Counted from the first letter of the stretch, positions 9,351-20,975 are shown. The stretch: 64,000 nucleotides of DNA from Ariolimax columbianus (GCA_036924085.1 JAVGWX010000007.1:73671948-73735947); one strand, 5' to 3'. The notes: generated from the letters alone by a model not told the origin. Program-made: numbers and translations.

Positions 9351-12112
9351 AAGATTTACCTCGAATTGTTTTTAACACCTGCACAAATTAACAGTCATCT
9401 AACAATATTCATATTTCTGTTGTTCATCCTCTCTCTCTTTCTCTCTCTCTCTACTTTGGTCTTCTTGTTTCTCTGTACTCTCAGCAATCAATGCTGACTA
9501 CCAACTAATGTGTGACAAATATGAACTGCTGTGATCATATAAGACATTCCAATGTACCCCGCCCACTACCAGTTAAAGGCTAACACAAAATACAGAAGGG
9601 ATTGAAGCTCACGAGCAAAAACATGCATTTAGAACGTGCCAACCGTAGCGACAATCCGCCCAAGAAACTGTTCATTATGTCAAGGAAAGAATGTCAGAAT
9701 ACAAACACAGCCAACTTGCTGTTTACATTCATGGATACATCGAGTAATACAAATATACTGTAGTCGGGGATGCTGTAGTAGAAACTTCTCTATACGAGGT
9801 TTTAGCTTTTATCAGATGGGGATAGCCAGTTCCCTTCCTCGAAGTCTTGGCTTACAATATCACTGATATATAAATTTATTGTTATTACCGCTAGGGATGA
9901 GGTACTAGAATCTTCATTGTTCTGATACACACACGAATCCATGAACTGGTCAATACGACATGATACCGCACAAAGGACAACGGTCTGTGGTAGAAAAGGG
10001 CAAGTCTTTCAAGAATCCAGAAATTGAAACCTCTAATCAAACCAAAAACTTCAGGTTTTGTGAAAACCAATTCCTGTTCCTCTATCATTTCTCCTAACAG
10101 TAAATCTGGTATTCGTTTACAGCTGGGTTGGCTGGAACAAGTTGCAGCCGGAAAGAAGCAGCCACTCTACCAACGTTGTATCCTACGCTCTACATGTACA
10201 TATAGTGTGGTCTTATGTTTCCTCTAATAACATGTCTTAATGGTAATCACACATTTTCTTCTGCTTATCTCACGGAATAATCATTCCTTCATGGTTTTAT
10301 GCTTAAACATCTATCTAATTGTTCTATTATAGGTCAATGGCCAATGTTTTGTTATTATTATTGTCATGATTATTATCATCAACATCCTCATCATCTTCTA
10401 TCAACTTGTGTCATAAGAAGGCGTGGAAGGGGGTGTAGTTTTATGTCGTGTGCCATCTTCGTCGCCGATGTTGTTCACATCCAGTTTTTCTTTAAACATA
10501 GCGAGGGACATAACCAAACAAATACAAAAAATATAAAATTAAGAGTTATCCCATCATAATAAATTTGCGTGAGAGGTTCTGGCTTGGGCGTCTCCCCTCT
10601 TTATCCAGGTTACAAACCTTAGAACGAGTGAGCTATGGCCCTACACCAGAACCACATGGACGTGTACATTGGCATCTGTACACTGAAGGCGATAGGTGTT
10701 AATTATCCACCCGACCAAATTTCTCACGCTTGTTGTCGTCCTCGTGCACGACATATGGGGAGGAACAGCTCGCGACCCCGGGCGCTCGTCGGCGACGATT
10801 GTGACAGCAAAGCCGTGCTTATCACAAGAGCTGAACCTTGAACCTTGACCGGCGTCGAAGTCATGGAGCGAACTAGACAAGTAACTGGCAGAAGACAACA
10901 CTGGCTGCTCCTGTAGCTGTTAATAGTAAGGTTAGAGTTAGCATATATGCTGATGCCTGTTTAAGTTAGCTCTGTTGTGGTGACAGCGACTCGCATATTG
11001 TTTTTAAAATGAATTTAATAATATTCATAAAATGCAAATAAATGTTAAAAATTTCCGAAAGGTAAATTTCGAATGGTATGCTCCATTATACGCACCCTTA
11101 ACTATTATAAGTATTTGCTTTATTTTCATGTAATTATTAAATGATTTATATTAGTGTAGTGCATTTATTACATCCCTTTCTTTTGAATACATTGCCCTTA
11201 TGACGAAGTAATCATTGTCCGTGTAAATACAGTTCACTACTAGGCCGTGAAACTGTTATCTAGCTAATCGAAGATCATGTGCTGAAAGTTGTTTATGGTT
11301 AAGCGTGCTTATATTCCGTGTGTGCTACTTTTAAATTGTTCAAGCTTTGATATGTAAAAGCAAATGTATGTAGACTTTTATGTTATAAATTTCTTTAACA
11401 TACCATCTATAGATGGTTAATCTCATTGTAAATATCCAAATTTTAAACTGTACATTTTTTAGAACAGGACACCCATTACCATCATTTTAATAACACTAGC
11501 CATATGGAATCTTGCATGTTTACTGCTGGCTGAATATATGTAAAAATAATATTCATAATGTGGCATAAGAAATACGTAAACATTAAATTGAACCTTATTC
11601 CATTGTGTGTTTGTTTCTTGTTTATTTCTTTATTTCACAAGACGCATAAGTTGCCATATTAACAAATGTAAACAAACAGATATTAAAGTACACATTCCTA
11701 AAGCCCAGGTATTGATAAAATTGCTCTTTGCTGTCACTCTGTGTATTTATGGTATATTCGAATACTGACACTATTGACATACACTAAATTGAAAGCATGG
11801 TAGAAATACATATATTATTATTTTAAACATACATTTTTGTACGAATGCACATATTTCTTTACGTTTGTGTGTGCGTGTGTGTACAACTGTGTAAAACCCT
11901 ACAGTATTGACAGATTTCCAAAACTACTTATTACGTACTGTTCCTACTGGCATTATAAATGCAGCTCAAGAATAGATTGCAAAACACCTTCGATTGGTTC
12001 TGTTGTTGTTGATTCATCCATTAAGCAAATACATACACAGTAGGCGTTTAGCTTGTTTGAAAAGGCCAGTCTTTGCAAACCGTCGAAGGGTTTGAGAGTT
12101 GATAATGCTATT
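9351..12112. other. Unassigned AT-rich segment, copy 1
   Basis: No protein family was recognised in about 2.7 kb. Visible items are a CT-rich microsatellite at 9428-9453, a TTATTATTATTG and ATCATC-rich stretch at 10345-10400, and a weak tRNA-like minus-strand stretch at 10570-10640 (TAGCTCACTCG, then GGTTTGTAACC) that does not meet a good B-box. Small frames at 10024-10227 and 10635-10841 recur in all copies but have no family features. The stretch 10920-12060 is strongly AT-rich with no structure I can see. Confidence 0.6.
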
Positions 12113-12781
12113 GTGGTTAACATGTGGGTAGTAAGATTATATGTACGAACGTAAATATTGCTGTATCACTGTGTGTGTTAACATATGGATAGCAAGATAC
12201 TGTGTAGAAGATTAAAGCTTGGTGTCAGTCTGTTAATATGTTGATAGTGAGAAACTATGTAGGACATTAAAGCTCTGCGTTAGACTGCTAACAAGCTTGC
12301 GGTTGGTGTGCTAACATGTGAATACTAACATATCATGAAGAAGATTAAAGCTTGGTGTCAATCTGCTAAAATATTGATAGTGAGATACTATGTAGGACAT
12401 CGAAGCTCTGCGTTAGACTAATAACAAGCTTACGGTTGGTATGCTAACATGTAAATAGTAAAATATAATGTAGAAGATTAAAGATTGGTGTCAATCTGCT
12501 AATATGTTGATAGTGAGATACTATGTAGGACATTAAAGCTGAGTGTTAGTCTACTAACATGTGGATAGTAAGATATATTCAAGACAGTAAATCTCCAAGT
12601 TGGTTTGCATCTGTTGATTTGTAAATAGTAAGACCTTATGTAAGAGATTTAAGCTCAGTATCTGACTCCTAACATGTGGATAGTAAGATAATATGTACAC
12701 CATTAAATCTTAGTGTCTATCTGTTAATATGTAGATAAAGGGATAATATGTAGGATATTAAAACTCAATTTTAGTCCTCTA

Positions 12782-12925
12782 GCGTGCAAACATTCTTTAT
12801 TCTTCTTTGCGTTCAGGATCCTTTGGTCATCTGCAAGCCAGTAATCATGATGCAGTCCATAATCTTTACCAGGAGATAGTGGCTGCACCATAGCTTTTGC
12901 CTCAGCTCTGCATTCTATGGTATCT
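12782..12925. other. Non-minisatellite insert of about 145 bp, copy 1
   Basis: This stretch lacks the 55-bp motif on both sides of clear units. On the minus strand it ends in CTGAACGCAAAGAAGAATAA, like the GAA-rich tails of the Nimb-like elements here. It may be a short element mobilised by them, but I see no A/B boxes and no convincing target duplication. Confidence 0.5.
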
Positions 12926-15471
12926 CATTTCACTAAAACACTGAAAGTAAAATGCTATGTAGAACACACATTTTGGTGTTGGTCTGTTAATTTATGGATT
13001 GTAGGTACTACGTAAGACTGTAAAATTACATGGCGATCTACATATGTTGCCATGTGGATAGTAAAGTAATATGTAAGGTATCCAATCCTAGTATTGGTCA
13101 GTTATCAAATGGATTGAAAGATAATATTTAGGGTATCAAATCTTGGTGCTGGTCTGTTAACATGTGGAGGGTAAGATAATATGTAGGGTAGCAAATCTTG
13201 GTGCTGGTCTGTTAACATGTGGGTGGTAAGATAATATGTAGGGTATCAAATCTCGGTGCTGGTCTGTTAACATGTGGATGGTAAAATAATATGTAGGTTA
13301 TCCAATCTTGGTGCTGGTCTGTTAACATGTGGATGGTAAGATAATATTTAGTGTAACAAATCTTGGTGCTGGTCTGTCAACATGTAGATGGTAAGATAGT
13401 ATGTATAACAGTAAAGCTAAGTGTTCTTCTGGCATGGTGATTCAAAGATAAAATGTAGGGCATTGAAGCACAGTGTGGATCTATTAACATGTGATTAGTA
13501 GTATAATATGTACAACATTAACGGACATGGTCAGTTTTTTGAGAGGTGGAAAGTAAGATACTATGTGGGACAGTAGAGTTTGTTGTCCGTCTACTTATTT
13601 TGTCCTGTGAATATCAAGATAATATAAAGGACATTGAACCACGGTGTGATTCTGTTTGCACTGTGATAGTCAAAATAAAATAATTAAGTCTATTGCATCT
13701 CTTTTTGGGGGGAAAGGAAGATACTTTTATTTTGGCGATAAGGCTCAGTGTGAGTTTGTTAATGTATTGATAGTAAAAATTTATTTAGAACATTACAGCT
13801 CGTTGTTGGTCTATTGACATGCGGATCGCAGGATGCTGTTTGGAAAATGTATTATTGGTTTCTGTTTGTTAACAAATGGAAGGTAACACACTTAATAGGA
13901 CAGAAAAGCTCAGTGTTGGTCTGTTAATACATGTGAACTGTAAGATATTGTGTAGGACACATGTTCTCAGTGTTGGTCTGTTAATACATGTGAACTGTAA
14001 GACATTGTGTAGGACACGTGTTCTCTGTGTTGGTCTGTAAACATGATGATTAGTAAGATATTATGTATGACATTACAGCTCAGTGTTGATGTTTTATCAA
14101 GGGGAAAGATAATATATACAACTTTACATCTTGGCTGTTATGCGTTAACATTTGAATATTAAGAAAATATGTAGGACATGAAAGCTCACTGTTCGTATGC
14201 TAACAAGTGGATAGTACAATACTATGAGGTAAAGTAATGCTAGCTGTCATTCTGTTAACACGTAGATAGTAAGATTCTATGTAGGAAATTACTGCTCTGT
14301 GTTGGTATTTTGACCTGGGGATAGTAAGATACTATAAAGGACATTACAGATCAGTGTTGGTCTGTTAACAAGCGGAGAGTAAGATACTATGTAGGACATT
14401 ACTACTCAGTTCTGGTCTGTTTACCTGGGGAAAAAATATACTATGTAGGACACCTATTCATGAGGTTGGTCTGTTTTCATGTGGATAGTGAGAACATATA
14501 TACAACATTATTTCTCAGTTGATGTATATTAACATGTGGATATCAAAAAAATAAGTAGGACATGAAAGTTCACTGTCTGTGTGTTATGAAGTGAATAGTT
14601 TGATGTTATGTAGAAAAGTGAAGATTGGTTTCATTCTGTTATAACGTGTGGATAGTAAAACAATAGGTAGGACATTAAAGATTTGTGTCAGACTGCTATC
14701 TTTGTACAGAAAGATAAAAAGTAGGTCATTTAAGCTTTGTGTTAGTATGTTAACTTCTGGACAGTAAGATTACATGTAGGACATTAACAAATGGGAATGG
14801 TTTGTAAACATGCAAACAGTTTAATGCTACATAGGACAATAAAACTCAGTGTCTGTCTGCTAACAGTTGTATAGTTAGATTCTATGTACGTTATCTATGC
14901 CAAAAGCTCGGTTTTCGGCTATTAACATGCAAATTAGTAATGTACTATGTAGGACATTACAGCTTGTTGTCGGCCTGCTAAGATAGGGATAGTATGATAC
15001 TTTACAGGACAATTATCTTGGTGTCCATCTGTTAATATACAGACAGTAAGATACTACCTAGGACCTTAAAACTCAGTGTTAGCCTTCATCTTTTGTCATG
15101 CTGATACTAAGATACTATGTAGGAGATTAAAAATCAGATTTGGTCTGTTAAAGAGGCGTCAGTGAGATACTTTATAGGACCGTCAAGCTCAGTTTAGATC
15201 TGTTAAAGTGGGATCAGTAAGATATTATGTAGGACAATAATACTTTTAGGTAGGTTTCTTAACATGGGGATTGTAAAATGCTATGCAGGACAGTAAAGTT
15301 AGGTGACTGTTCGTGTATGTTACTGTTGGGATACTCAGATAGTATGTTAATATGTAGACAGTAAGATGCTATGTATCGCATTAAATCTAAAGAATCGGTT
15401 GGTTATATGAGGACATTAAGATAATATATAGGACACTAAAGCTTAGTGTAATTCTGTTGACATGGAGACAG

Positions 15472-15722
15472 TTTTTTTGTTGTTTGTTTTGAGTTTGCCT
15501 TATTTCTCTAATCCCCAAGGTGGTGTACATTGTACTGTGGTTTTTATTTTGCGCCTGTCGGCCAAGTGCTACCAACTTCAGCATGCATTTTATGTAAGGG
15601 TCTGCTTCCTCTTGCATTTTCTAAGAATTCGCTTCCTTGGGGTAACGGCGCTGTGATGGGGATTGAACCCAGCACCTTTGGGTTTTGAGCCGTGCCACTT
15701 AACCACTAGGCCACACCGTCCC
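15472..15722 (-). mobile_element. tRNA-derived SINE inserted in the minisatellite, copy 1
   Basis: Minus-strand reading starts GGGGACGGTGTGGCCTAGTG. TGGCCTAGTGG (plus 15703-15713) fits the pol III A box and GGTTCAATCCC (plus 15659-15669) fits the B box, with tRNA-like spacing of 33 bp. A ~150-bp body of unknown family follows (AAGGAAGCGAATTC, then GCATGCTGAAGTTGGTAGC). The 3' end is A- and C-rich. The flanks CATGGAGACAG (15461-15471) and CATGGTGACAG (15723-15733) form an 11-bp target duplication with one mismatch. Both match the minisatellite unit, so the insertion site is clear. It is a SINE rather than a tRNA gene because the body is fused and no complete cloverleaf is visible. Confidence 0.85.
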
Positions 15723-15998
15723 CATGGTGACAGTAAGATAATATGTAGGATATTAGCGAATAGCATCGGTCTGTTAACATTTAGATAGTAAGATTTTATG
15801 TAGTACATTACAGCTTGCTTTTAGGTCTGCTAACATTTAAAAAGAAAGGTTTTATATTAGGACATTAGAGCTTGGTGTTAGTCTGTTGACATGGAGACTG
15901 TAAAATGCTATGAATGGCATTAAAACATGTGGATAGTACAATATCATGTAGGATAGCAAAGCTCAGAGTCCGGCTGATGACATGGGTACAGTAAGATA

Positions 15999-16055
15999 TC
16001 TTCTTCGAAGTACGCTGTCAGACATCAACGTGAATTTGTTGAAGAAGAAGAAGAA
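15999..16055 (-). mobile_element. Extremely short Nimb-like 3' end in the minisatellite, copy 1
   Basis: Minus-strand reading contains GTTGATGTCTGACAGCGTAC followed by TTCGAAGAAG. The terminus of the plus-strand Nimb-like element at 9325-9350 reads GTTGACGTCTGACAGCGTAC followed by GAAGAAG. The flanks are GTAAGATA on both sides (15991-15998 and 16056-16063), an 8-bp target duplication of minisatellite sequence. Only 57 bp long, with GAA-type repeats at both ends, it may be a severely truncated insertion. Confidence 0.65.
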
Positions 16056-17629
16056 GTAAGATAGTGTGTAGGAAATTAAAACTTACTGTCGGTTTGTTAA
16101 TACGTGGATAATAAGATATTATGTTTAACAGTAAAGCATGGTGTCTGCTTGTTAACATGTAGATAGTAAGATATTATGTAGGGCATTCAAGCTCTGTGTT
16201 GGTCAGTTGACTTGTGAATAGTAAGATACTCTGTAGGACATTCAAGCTCTGTGTTGGCCTGTTTACATGTGGATAGTAAGATACTCTGTAAGACATTCAA
16301 GCTATGTGTTTGCCTGTTGACATGTGGATAGTAAAATACTCTGTAGGACATTCAAGCTCTGTGTTGGCCTGTTGACATGTGGATAGTAGGATACTCTGTA
16401 AGACATTCAAGCTATGTTGCCCAATTGACATGTGGATAGTAAAATACTCTGTAGCACATTAAAGCTCTATGTTTGCCTGTTAACATGTGGATAGTAAGAT
16501 ACTCTGCAGGAAATTAAAGCTCTGTCTTGGCCTGTTGACATGTGGATAGTAAGATATTCTGTAGAACATTCAAGCTCTGTGTTGGCCTGTTAACATTGGG
16601 TTAGTAAGATACTCTGTAGGACATTCAAGCTCTGTGTTGGCCTGTTAACATGTGTATAGTAAGATACTCTGTAGCACATTAAAGCTCTGTCTTGGCCTGT
16701 TGACATGTGGATAGTAAGATACTCTGTAGGACATTCAAGCTCTGTGTTGGCCTGTTAACATGTGTATAGTAATATACTCTGTAGCACATTAAAGCTCTGT
16801 CTTGGCCTGTTGACATGTGGATAGTAAGATACTCTGTAAGACATTCAAGCTCTGTGTTGGCCTGTTAACATGTGGTTAATAAGATACTATGTAGAACATT
16901 CAAGCTCTGTGTTGGCCTGTTAACATATGGATAGTAAGATACTCTGTAGCATATTAAAGCTCTGTCTTGGCCTGTTGAAATGTGGATAGTAAGATACTCT
17001 GTAAGACATTTAAACTCTGTTTTGGCCTGTTAACATGGTGGCAGTAAGGAACTATGTAGGACATCAATGTTTTGGGTAAGTCTAACATCTGGATAGTGGA
17101 TACTGTGCAGTGCATTCAATCTACAGTTGGTTTGTTAATATGTGGATTGTAAGATCCTCTGTAAGACATTAAAGATGTCTGTCAGTCTGATGCCATTGGG
17201 ATTGTACAATACTTTGAAGAAGAATAAAACTTGGTATTGGTCTGTTAATATATAGATAGCAAATTACAATGTAGGACTGTAAAGTTTCGAGTCAGTGAAC
17301 TTATGTTTAATGGGGATAGTGCGATACTTTGTAGGACAATACCGTTTATTTGTCTGTATGTTAATATTCATATAGTAAGGTATTATATAAAAGACTGTTA
17401 CCATGTGCTTAGGTAGATACTGTGTAGGACATCAACATTTAATGCTGGTATGATAGTCTGTGGATAGTAAGATTCTATATATAGGACATTAAAACTTGAT
17501 GTAGCATAGTAAGATACTAGATAGGACTGTAATGCCACAGGGTCATCTTCCCTTGTAGAATTACAGGTCTACTAAGACTAAGATTAATATAAACACATAA
17601 TCTTACAAATACTATTTCTTTTGTTGTAG

Positions 17630-17807
17630 ATTCTGCACTTTACACTATACGAAATACAAGACCTCACCACTAATGGAGTCTCCCGCGACACACCTGGCTG
17701 AGACATTTCGATTCTACTCCGTCTTCCTCCACGCTGCCCGAGACTCACCAAACGTTGCCGTGGACGATCAATACGAAAGACAATGGTTGAGTATGAGGAT
17801 TACCTGA
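17630..17807 (+). other. Possible terminal exon after a splice acceptor, copy 1
   Basis: The pyrimidine-rich TATTTCTTTTGTTGTAG ends at 17629 and fits a 3' splice site. One frame then stays open for 58 codons to TGA (17805-17807), with an ATG at 17673 beginning MESPATHLAETFRFYS and ending QWLSMRIT. The codons look less repetitive than the surroundings. No family was recognised. No donor exon was found, and the upstream 5 kb is minisatellite, which would be intronic if the exon is real. It could equally be a chance frame or a retroelement 5' segment. Confidence 0.3.
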
Positions 17808-17876
17808 CTTGACTTAAACACAAGGCAACGACTCTAGCTGGCCATCTATCTTCTCGACACATCCCCCCCCCCCCCA

Positions 17877-18075
17877 TGCCATCAGAACACATTTTGCAGC
17901 CCTGCCCATCGTTTACCGACAAGAAGTAGCATTTGGCAATAACAAGTGTCCTTCCACGAGTAGCTGTACAGAAGTGCTCGGACCCTCAAGTCAACTGCTG
18001 CCTTCGTTAGAGTAAGTGAATTCGAGGTCTGAAGACGAACAAGGAAGATCTCTTTTCTTGACATTTTTCGCGCCA
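17877..18075 (+). mobile_element. Second Nimb-like subfamily, 3' end, copy 1
   Basis: Plus-strand reading gives MPSEHILQPCPSFTDKK and a stop, then a decayed C-terminus and the trailer GGTCTGAAGACGAACAAGG. The longer relative at 20294-20862 has AEYILQFCPLYTDKR and the trailer GGTCTGAAGACGAACGAAG, so both belong to one subfamily distinct from the element at 1471-5023. A C-run (17867-17876) abuts its 5' edge. Confidence 0.65.
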
Positions 18076-18292
18076 GCCGAAGCACATCAGTACAAGTACA
18101 GTCAACCTCCATCAAGATGATTTCAGCAAAAAGCTTTGCATGATCTTGCAGTAGGAGTTTATGTAACAGTTTACTTGCATAATGAGGTTGCTATCCTCAT
18201 GCACAACTCTCTTTAGTCGCGCCTTTCAATATATGCATGGAGTTCAATCAATCAAATCAGAACAAAAAGGCATAGCTTTAAATGAAATAAAG

Positions 18293-18515
18293 TAAGGTCA
18301 AGATTGGATATTTGGAAATATTTCTTTAGTCAGAGAGGGGGGAATGCTTGGAATGCATTTCCAAGGAAGTGATGGAAGCAGAGGCAGTTGATGCATTTAA
18401 GAATACATTAGATGCGCATAGCTTATTGAGCAAGGAAATGTAAATGAAACTGGTTGCGTACAGACTCTGCATAGTCTTCTAAACCAGTATAAAGACGTTA
18501 AGTTAAGTTAAATCA
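18293..18515 (+). mobile_element. CR1-like 3' end, copy 1
   Basis: Encodes RSRLDIWKYFFSQR, then after a frame slip NAWNAFPRKVMEAEAVDAFK and NTLDAHSLLSKEM-stop. This is followed by the family 3' UTR and the GACGTTAAGTTAAGTTAA terminus. It is a 5'-truncated insertion of the family seen at 6693-8634. Confidence 0.85.
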
Positions 18516-19154
18516 AGATCACTCATCTCTTTTTGTTGAAGCACAGGTCCAGCATTGTATTTGACTTACCATAACCAGCTTTTAGGAAAGATTTTTTCTA
18601 GTTATTTGCAGTAGGTAAGCGATAATTTGTACATTTTGAGATTGCCACATCCATGGACAACTCTTAGTCCTCGCGTTCAACATGCAATTAATGTTTTGGC
18701 CACTCAGGAGAAATACATACATAGCTCACCTTAATATTGTTTGCCCTTGACCTACTGTGACAGTATTATGTGGCGGTTATATTCTACCATTCTCAGTAAG
18801 GGACCCCGGATACACTATGGGAGGTCATGTTATTGATAGATTTGAAACAAGCAGCGATAACGATAGAAAAGATATGAATTTGGAATTGCATGTGTTAAGC
18901 TTTTATAGAAGTGTTCATACGTGGTTGCGAAGTTTCGATGGCTCACAAACAAAACATGTCTGTGTTCAGATTCCTGATCTGACAGGGTCGTACACCTATT
19001 AAATGTCGTGCTGAATATGGTTTAACCAGGCTCTAAAGTGCAAAACACAGAACAATATACTGCCTCTTAGGAACCACGGTAAACGAGGTGAAAAAATGAA
19101 ATATAGCTTTTTAGTGTTTTCTCCAGTATCGCATTCTGTTTGTTTATTATATGG
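18516..19154. other. Unassigned segment, copy 1
   Basis: Holds an 81-codon open frame (18757-19002, no ATG at its start) of no recognised family. In copy 2 its TAA is changed to GAA and it reads four codons further. Nothing else is visible. Confidence 0.5.
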
Positions 19155-19740
19155 CTTGCTGGCTTAGGGTCGTTCGTTCTCAATCTTGCACCACCAAGCC
19201 CTGATATGGCTTAAATAGCAGAATGTTGTCCAGAGAACGGAATGCAAATATGCTGATCGGTGTGGACTGCACAGAACACGGCCAGGCACTTGAGCATCCG
19301 TGGTCAACCACTGCACGCGAGCTCATATCCAGTCGTCCTGACTTGTCTTGCCACTGGTTAAAGTTGGACTCGAGCGAGAGAGTGTGGTCGACAAACTGCG
19401 CAACCTTTTCTCACTTAAAGGAAATTCATCGCGCAAGTCATTCTTTTTTCATGTATCCAGTACTAACACAGTCGAGTCCTGTGACGACGGGCGAGAAGAG
19501 AGCGTAGGTCCACTGACAAGCTAAACTACAGTCAAAAAGCTGCGTCAGTTGCGGGACACCTTGCTGAGCAATAAAGCGGCTGAGGTACATGGATTTTCTG
19601 ACAACCATGATCACCGCCTCGCGAAGCAAACTTTCTCTGCTTTCACTGACTGCGAATATGCAGTTCCCATCTTCCCACCCATCCACAACCCGGATTTACA
19701 GAATACTCGACTGGATGGACTGGCTGGGTGCAAAAAGTAA
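19155..19740 (+). mobile_element. RTE-like pieces: shared leader-like motif and endonuclease-RT linker, copy 1
   Basis: The stretch 19155-19246 is similar to the reverse complement of 6175-6270. Both contain CCCTGA, then TAAATAGCAGAA and GTCCAGAGAACGGAATGC. Further on, 19531-19737 encodes KKLRQLRDTLLSNKAAEVHG, then FSDNHDHRLAKQTFSAF. This resembles the linker between endonuclease and RT in RTE-like proteins, where QKKLRxMxDxW, KAxEIQxxAD and a phenylalanine-rich stretch occur in that order. The reading frame ends at 19738-19740. The intermediate 19250-19530 has no match I recognise. The linker call is moderate; the leader idea is inference. Confidence 0.45.
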
Positions 19741-20018
19741 AGGCTCGTGATGGACGAAAAACATTGTGATTGACCCTGACGCAACGTCCTGGACAATATG
19801 GTGTGCTTGACCGGACTAGCGTCTCAGTTACCCACATATATTATCTTATATATCACTAACCTCTAGCTGATTGCTAGCATAACCGGCACTTCTGAAATTA
19901 TGCAATGATGTTTATAAATGAAAATAGTATTTGTTAGATCTACGTCAACAATAAAGTCACATATATTTTTGTATACCATAACAAGCATTATTACATAGCA
20001 CAAAAAATCGCTCACTTT

Positions 20019-20287
20019 CATCATTATCATCATTATTATCATCATCATCATCATCTTCATCATCATCATCATCATGTTGCATGTCATTTGCAGAAAATCA
20101 CTTTCACAACAACCGATCTGTAACTCGATCTCTAGCCAGAAGTATCGCCTCTATCGTTGTAATCGTCAGGACCTCCGTGATGTCTTGTTTCCCTCTTTTC
20201 ATCGGTCTGCTTCAGCCCCACTTTCCAAGCACCAAACCCTCCTGTATCGTTCTTTCTAGGTCAGTATGGCGTTTGATGTGGTCAAAC
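20019..20287 (-). mobile_element. Endonuclease-RT element C-terminus with TGA-type repeat tail, copy 1
   Basis: Minus-strand reading from 20287 gives FDHIKRHTDLERTIQEGLVL, then GKWG, a stop and SRPMKRGKQDITEVL, then ILLARDRVTDRLL. This matches the C-terminal block of endonuclease-RT elements (xHxxRxxxLExxIxEGxxxGxRGRGRPxxRWxxDI, then LARDR). It is followed downstream by the ATGATG repeat at 20019-20074, probably the element's 3' tail. Copy 1 has a stop and a Gly where copy 2 keeps the family residues. Confidence 0.75.
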
Positions 20288-20293
20288 TATTAT

Positions 20294-20862
20294 ACAGCAA
20301 AGCAAGCTGTCATTTTCACAGACGACCTAGCAGTGTAATGGCCCTCAAGAGCCCAGTGCTTAAAAAAAAAGCAGTCCAATGGACACCAGCCCACTGAGGC
20401 ATTCCAGGCAACGGGGAGGCGGACAGGCTCGCCAGAGAGCAAGGAATGCTGCAGCAGAGTGATACATAAATCACATACAATGAAACTAAAGCATTCATCA
20501 GGACAACGTACAGTGCAAAATGGAAAATAGGATCACATTTGCCACATAGAAAACTATGCCTACCATCAACTCTCCAGTCGAGACCAGGTGATCATTTTCC
20601 GGCTACGCACATGTCACAACAGACTCAGATGCCATCTGTACAACAAGTTCAAGATTGGCACTACAGAGATTTGTGCCTGCGGCACAGCCCCCATGAAGGC
20701 ATAATATATTTTGCAGTTCTGTCCGCTGTATACCGACAAAAGAAGTAACAATTGACAACAGCCAGTGTCCTTCCACGAAAAGCTGTACGGAAGCGTACAG
20801 AGCCTTGAGTCGACTGCTGCCTTCGGTAAAATCATTGAAGCTGAGGTCTGAAGACGAACGAA
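20294..20862 (+). mobile_element. Second Nimb-like subfamily: RNase H and zinc knuckle, copy 1
   Basis: The stretch 20294-20336 gives AKQAVIFTDDLAV, an RNase H core strand. Then VQWTPAH-stop-GIPGNGEADRLARE (about 20368-20445) is the HxGxxGNExAD site of RNase H. RLRTCHNRLRCHLYNKFKIG and TTEICACGTAPMKAEYILQF follow with the knuckle (C-x-C-x8, then Glu-Tyr where the His is expected, then C). The end is HEKLYGSVQSLESTAAFGK. Several frame changes occur. The trailer ends GAAGCAGAAGAAAC. Confidence 0.75.
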
Positions 20863-20975
20863 GAAGCAGAAGAAACTATTTTAGCTTTCGAGACAAGATG
20901 TTGTTTACTAACCAATTTTGCTTGAAATTAAGTAGGATCTGTAGTATATACATATATCTTTATCTATATCTCAAG

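Larger units (their letters stand above)
12113..17535 (+). repeat. 55-bp minisatellite array with insertions, copy 1
   Basis: Typical unit: ACATGTGGATAGTAAGATAC followed by TCTGTAGGACATTCAAGCTC and then TGTGTTGGCCTGTTA. Spacing measured at 16271, 16326 and 16381 is 55 bp. The outer part (12113-15900) is diverged, with unit lengths varying around 50-60 bp. The part at 16140-17040 is much more uniform, which fits recent local amplification. Higher-order blocks of ~133 bp occur at 12180-12540 and 57-bp variants at 13905-14035. Three insertions interrupt the array (12782-12925, 15472-15722, 15999-16055). No strand shows a meaningful ORF. Confidence 0.95.

Noticed and set aside
15640..15722. A functional tRNA gene on the minus strand
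   Set aside because: A and B boxes are good, but there is no convincing cloverleaf or terminator, and the sequence is fused to a SINE body with target duplications.
12113..17535. Regularly spaced repeats as a CRISPR array
   Set aside because: The whole 55-bp unit repeats without unique spacers, the host is eukaryotic and no cas-like gene is present.
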